The position numbers and the translations under genes are program-made. Below, piece after piece: positions 62,401-64,000 of a DNA stretch of 64,000 nucleotides. The notes beneath the pieces are model-generated. The model did not search any database and was not told the origin of the DNA. It was given only the letters and a program-made list of their open reading frames with translations. The stretch lies in NCBI GenBank assembly GCA_037903355.1, contig JBAJFE010000029.1:496001-560000 (forward strand), in the 5' to 3' direction. Origin of the DNA: Trichuris trichiura (taxonomy: Eukaryota; Nematoda; Enoplea; Trichinellida; Trichuridae). Every line of letters begins with the position of its first letter. Within the stretch, counting starts at the first letter, position 1.

Positions 62401-63538
62401 AATAATTTTTGACGTTTCCCGAAAAATCATCTACAGCGATTGCTGCTTGGAAGGTTTTGAAATGGTTCGTTTTAGAAGTTCAGTACTCTTCATTTTTACG
62501 CCTCGTGACAGCAACTGTAGCACCTAATTAATCTGTCGGTTGGTTAGTGCAGCTTCAGCAATGGACATTAATAATTAAAACTTGTTTGAGAATGATACGA
62601 TCAAACTGATACATTCCAAATGCAGCCACTTGCAGGAAAGGCTTTAAAAACTTTTCGTAACCAGTGGAAGCAGACGCTGATATTCTGAAAAAAAAGCTAA
62701 AGTCGTTTACCAATTGCAATGCCCAAAACCAGCCTGCCGGCCAGTAACGTGTATTTGTCATCGGCAGCTGCCATTATACACGTGCCCACCAAGAAAATTA
62801 GACTAGAAGCGATGATAACTTTTTTTCGACCAAACCGTTCGTTGAACCATCCTGTGACCAATGCAGAAACGGCAGCAGCAGCCAAAGTCACGCTAACGAT
62901 GAGCTGTAAAACAATAAAATGCTTTTGTGCTTAATGTTAGTCAAATCAAAGCATTGTCGGAACATGCAGTGAAGAAATGAAAAGCGAGTAATGGATTATA
63001 TTCAGCAGCGTTCGCCTGCATTTTGTTGAAGAGCAGCAGTTTTTCACTAGCTACAATCTATTACTGATCGCTCTGTATGAAAGAAACCGTTGTATTTCCC
63101 AATTCCCAAGCTGATCTAGCCCGCTCTCACAAGCCTATGATTACGCGTAAATATTAGTACTTAGCCGAACCGCTAAGCTCAGTCATCCCTATACATGCAT
63201 CTTCATCTCTTATCAAAAGTAGAAGCTGCGGTAGTGACTAATGAAGTATTAATGGTAGTATATTAGGGTATGATAAAGGGTATCATTAATAGTGTACCAT
63301 TTCAACGTTAATAAAAAGACATTATATGAACACATGTCATTACCTCCTGCAACTGATTGCTGAGGTTATACTTGAAGCGCAGAATCAGCATTGCTCCAGA
63401 TATTATTGCCATGTGATAGCCAATGGGGAATCCGCTGATAACGGCAATAGCAGTCATCATAATCATATAAGCTGTCGCCTTAGTAGGTTTCATTTCTCTA
63501 GCCATTTTTCGCAGCTGTGAATCAGAAGGTAGAAGCAT
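59497..63538 (-). CDS. Sugar/proton myo-inositol transporter (SLC2A13-like)
   Basis: Eleven minus-strand exons join in phase to 593 residues: 63344-63538, 62711-62903, 61768-61933, 61503-61726, 60694-60805, 60499-60643, 60287-60450, 59938-60230, 59857-59887, 59685-59806, 59497-59633. The protein is a twelve-helix major-facilitator carrier of the plasma or endomembrane system. Family marks: FPIGYHMAIISGAM in helix 1, NERFGRKK, VPAYLAETTPTHLRG, LAESPHWL, QMIQQLSGVN, ERAGRRIA, EIYPGWARSTGNA and LFLPETKG. The cysteine-rich extracellular loop between helices 9 and 10 (CDSCSYETDCGFCY) is the feature that sets SLC2A13 (HMIT) apart from GLUT sugar carriers, which supports proton-coupled inositol transport. 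One exon is only 31 bases and one intron only 41 bp. The N-terminal start could lie upstream. Confidence 0.92.
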
Positions 63539-64000
63539 CCATTTGCTGTGTCACCCAGAACTGAAGATTTGGTGGCTTGTTTTAGCTAGTCAACGTAGAA
63601 GCCGTCGAACATCCTAAGGATATGAAAACTATTAATAATTCAGTGGCTGCGAGGGTTAAAGATTTACTGCGATACATGAATGTTTTACTGATTCCGGAAG
63701 AAAATAAGAAGTGCTACAATTGTTGAAGGCTGAATAGCATGCAGTAATATTATTCTTAGTCTGATTTCGTCAAGAAGCAATACTGAGGAGGTAACTCTTC
63801 CATCAGCCATTTCTTGATTCGGTGACTGTGAAGCAGAATTCAGACGGCTTGCGATTAGCCAAAGACGCCCTTCGTGACTTATCTAATCTTCTTTGCCAGT
63901 AAGGCAATTTAGATGCGGCTAACAGATTCGTGCTTCCCATGCAAAAGAACGGTTAGCTTTTGCACACTATATTATCGTCACTCAATTTCTATGCCTGCTT
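63539..64000. other. Upstream of the inositol transporter, no gene seen
   Basis: The last 0.46 kb of the window, expected to hold the transporter promoter or a non-coding first exon. No TATA box or coding stretch was recognised. Confidence 0.45.

Noticed and set aside
1..64000. tRNA, rRNA or CRISPR loci
   Set aside because: No T-arm/anticodon pattern with A and B boxes, no rRNA-like stretch and no regularly spaced direct repeats were recognised by eye; a covariance scan would be the decisive test.

Overview
This is a 64 kb stretch of compact animal DNA. It most likely comes from a nematode of the Trichuris/Trichinella group (clade I). The reasons are a set of clearly metazoan multi-exon genes, a short SH2 plus tyrosine-kinase gene of the type expanded in nematodes, AT-rich spacers, and introns that are mostly 41-65 bp. 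The genus is an inference from gene style; no species is claimed. Exon models were built by hand from reading frame, GT/AG sites, intron phase and family conservation. In every multi-exon gene the phases close to a whole number of codons.

Layout. 2-295 (+): 3' end of a histidine-phosphatase (UBASH3/phosphoglycerate mutase-like) gene. 1093-5446 (+): a cell-surface protein with about ten EGF modules and one C-terminal membrane helix. 9589-11712 (-): a bestrophin chloride channel. 16364-16720 (+): single-exon V-ATPase subunit G. 18167-22236 (-): an SH2/tyrosine kinase of 439 residues. 22.2-33.4 kb: gene-poor and holding repeat fragments. 33380-39585 (+): a 23-exon SLC12 cation-chloride cotransporter of NKCC type (1014 aa). 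It faces a convergent 21-exon DNA topoisomerase II gene (1508 aa) at 39766-46959 (-), with 180 bp between the two stop codons. 47867-53467 (+): a very young BEL/Pao LTR retrotransposon whose integrase core has been deleted. 53641-54978 (-): PDSS2-like prenyl-diphosphate synthase subunit. 56081-56656 (-): SIKE/FGFR1OP2-like coiled-coil protein. 59497-63538 (-): proton/myo-inositol (SLC2A13-like) sugar transporter.

The genes do not form an obvious pathway or operon. They are ordinary housekeeping and membrane genes separated by 0.2-11 kb spacers. The spacers and some introns carry fold-back repeats. One is a 340 bp hairpin element flanked by 13 bp direct repeats at 14 kb. One has arms of about 331 bp at 57.65-58.37 kb. 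One is a smaller fold-back at 27.4 kb. One is a MITE-like inverted repeat at 5.7-6.0 kb. Related solitary fragments lie at 26.5, 32.6 and 45.35 kb. Several of these share a motif with the two conserved boxes of a hammerhead ribozyme (CTGANGA, hairpin, GAAA), and this is the most unusual signal in the window.

I found no complete novel gene system. The strongest points for follow-up are the hammerhead-like fold-back family, the young but integrase-deleted BEL element, the tandem SUMO-interaction-like motifs in the topoisomerase tail, and the 3'-end overlap of the SLC12/topoisomerase pair.
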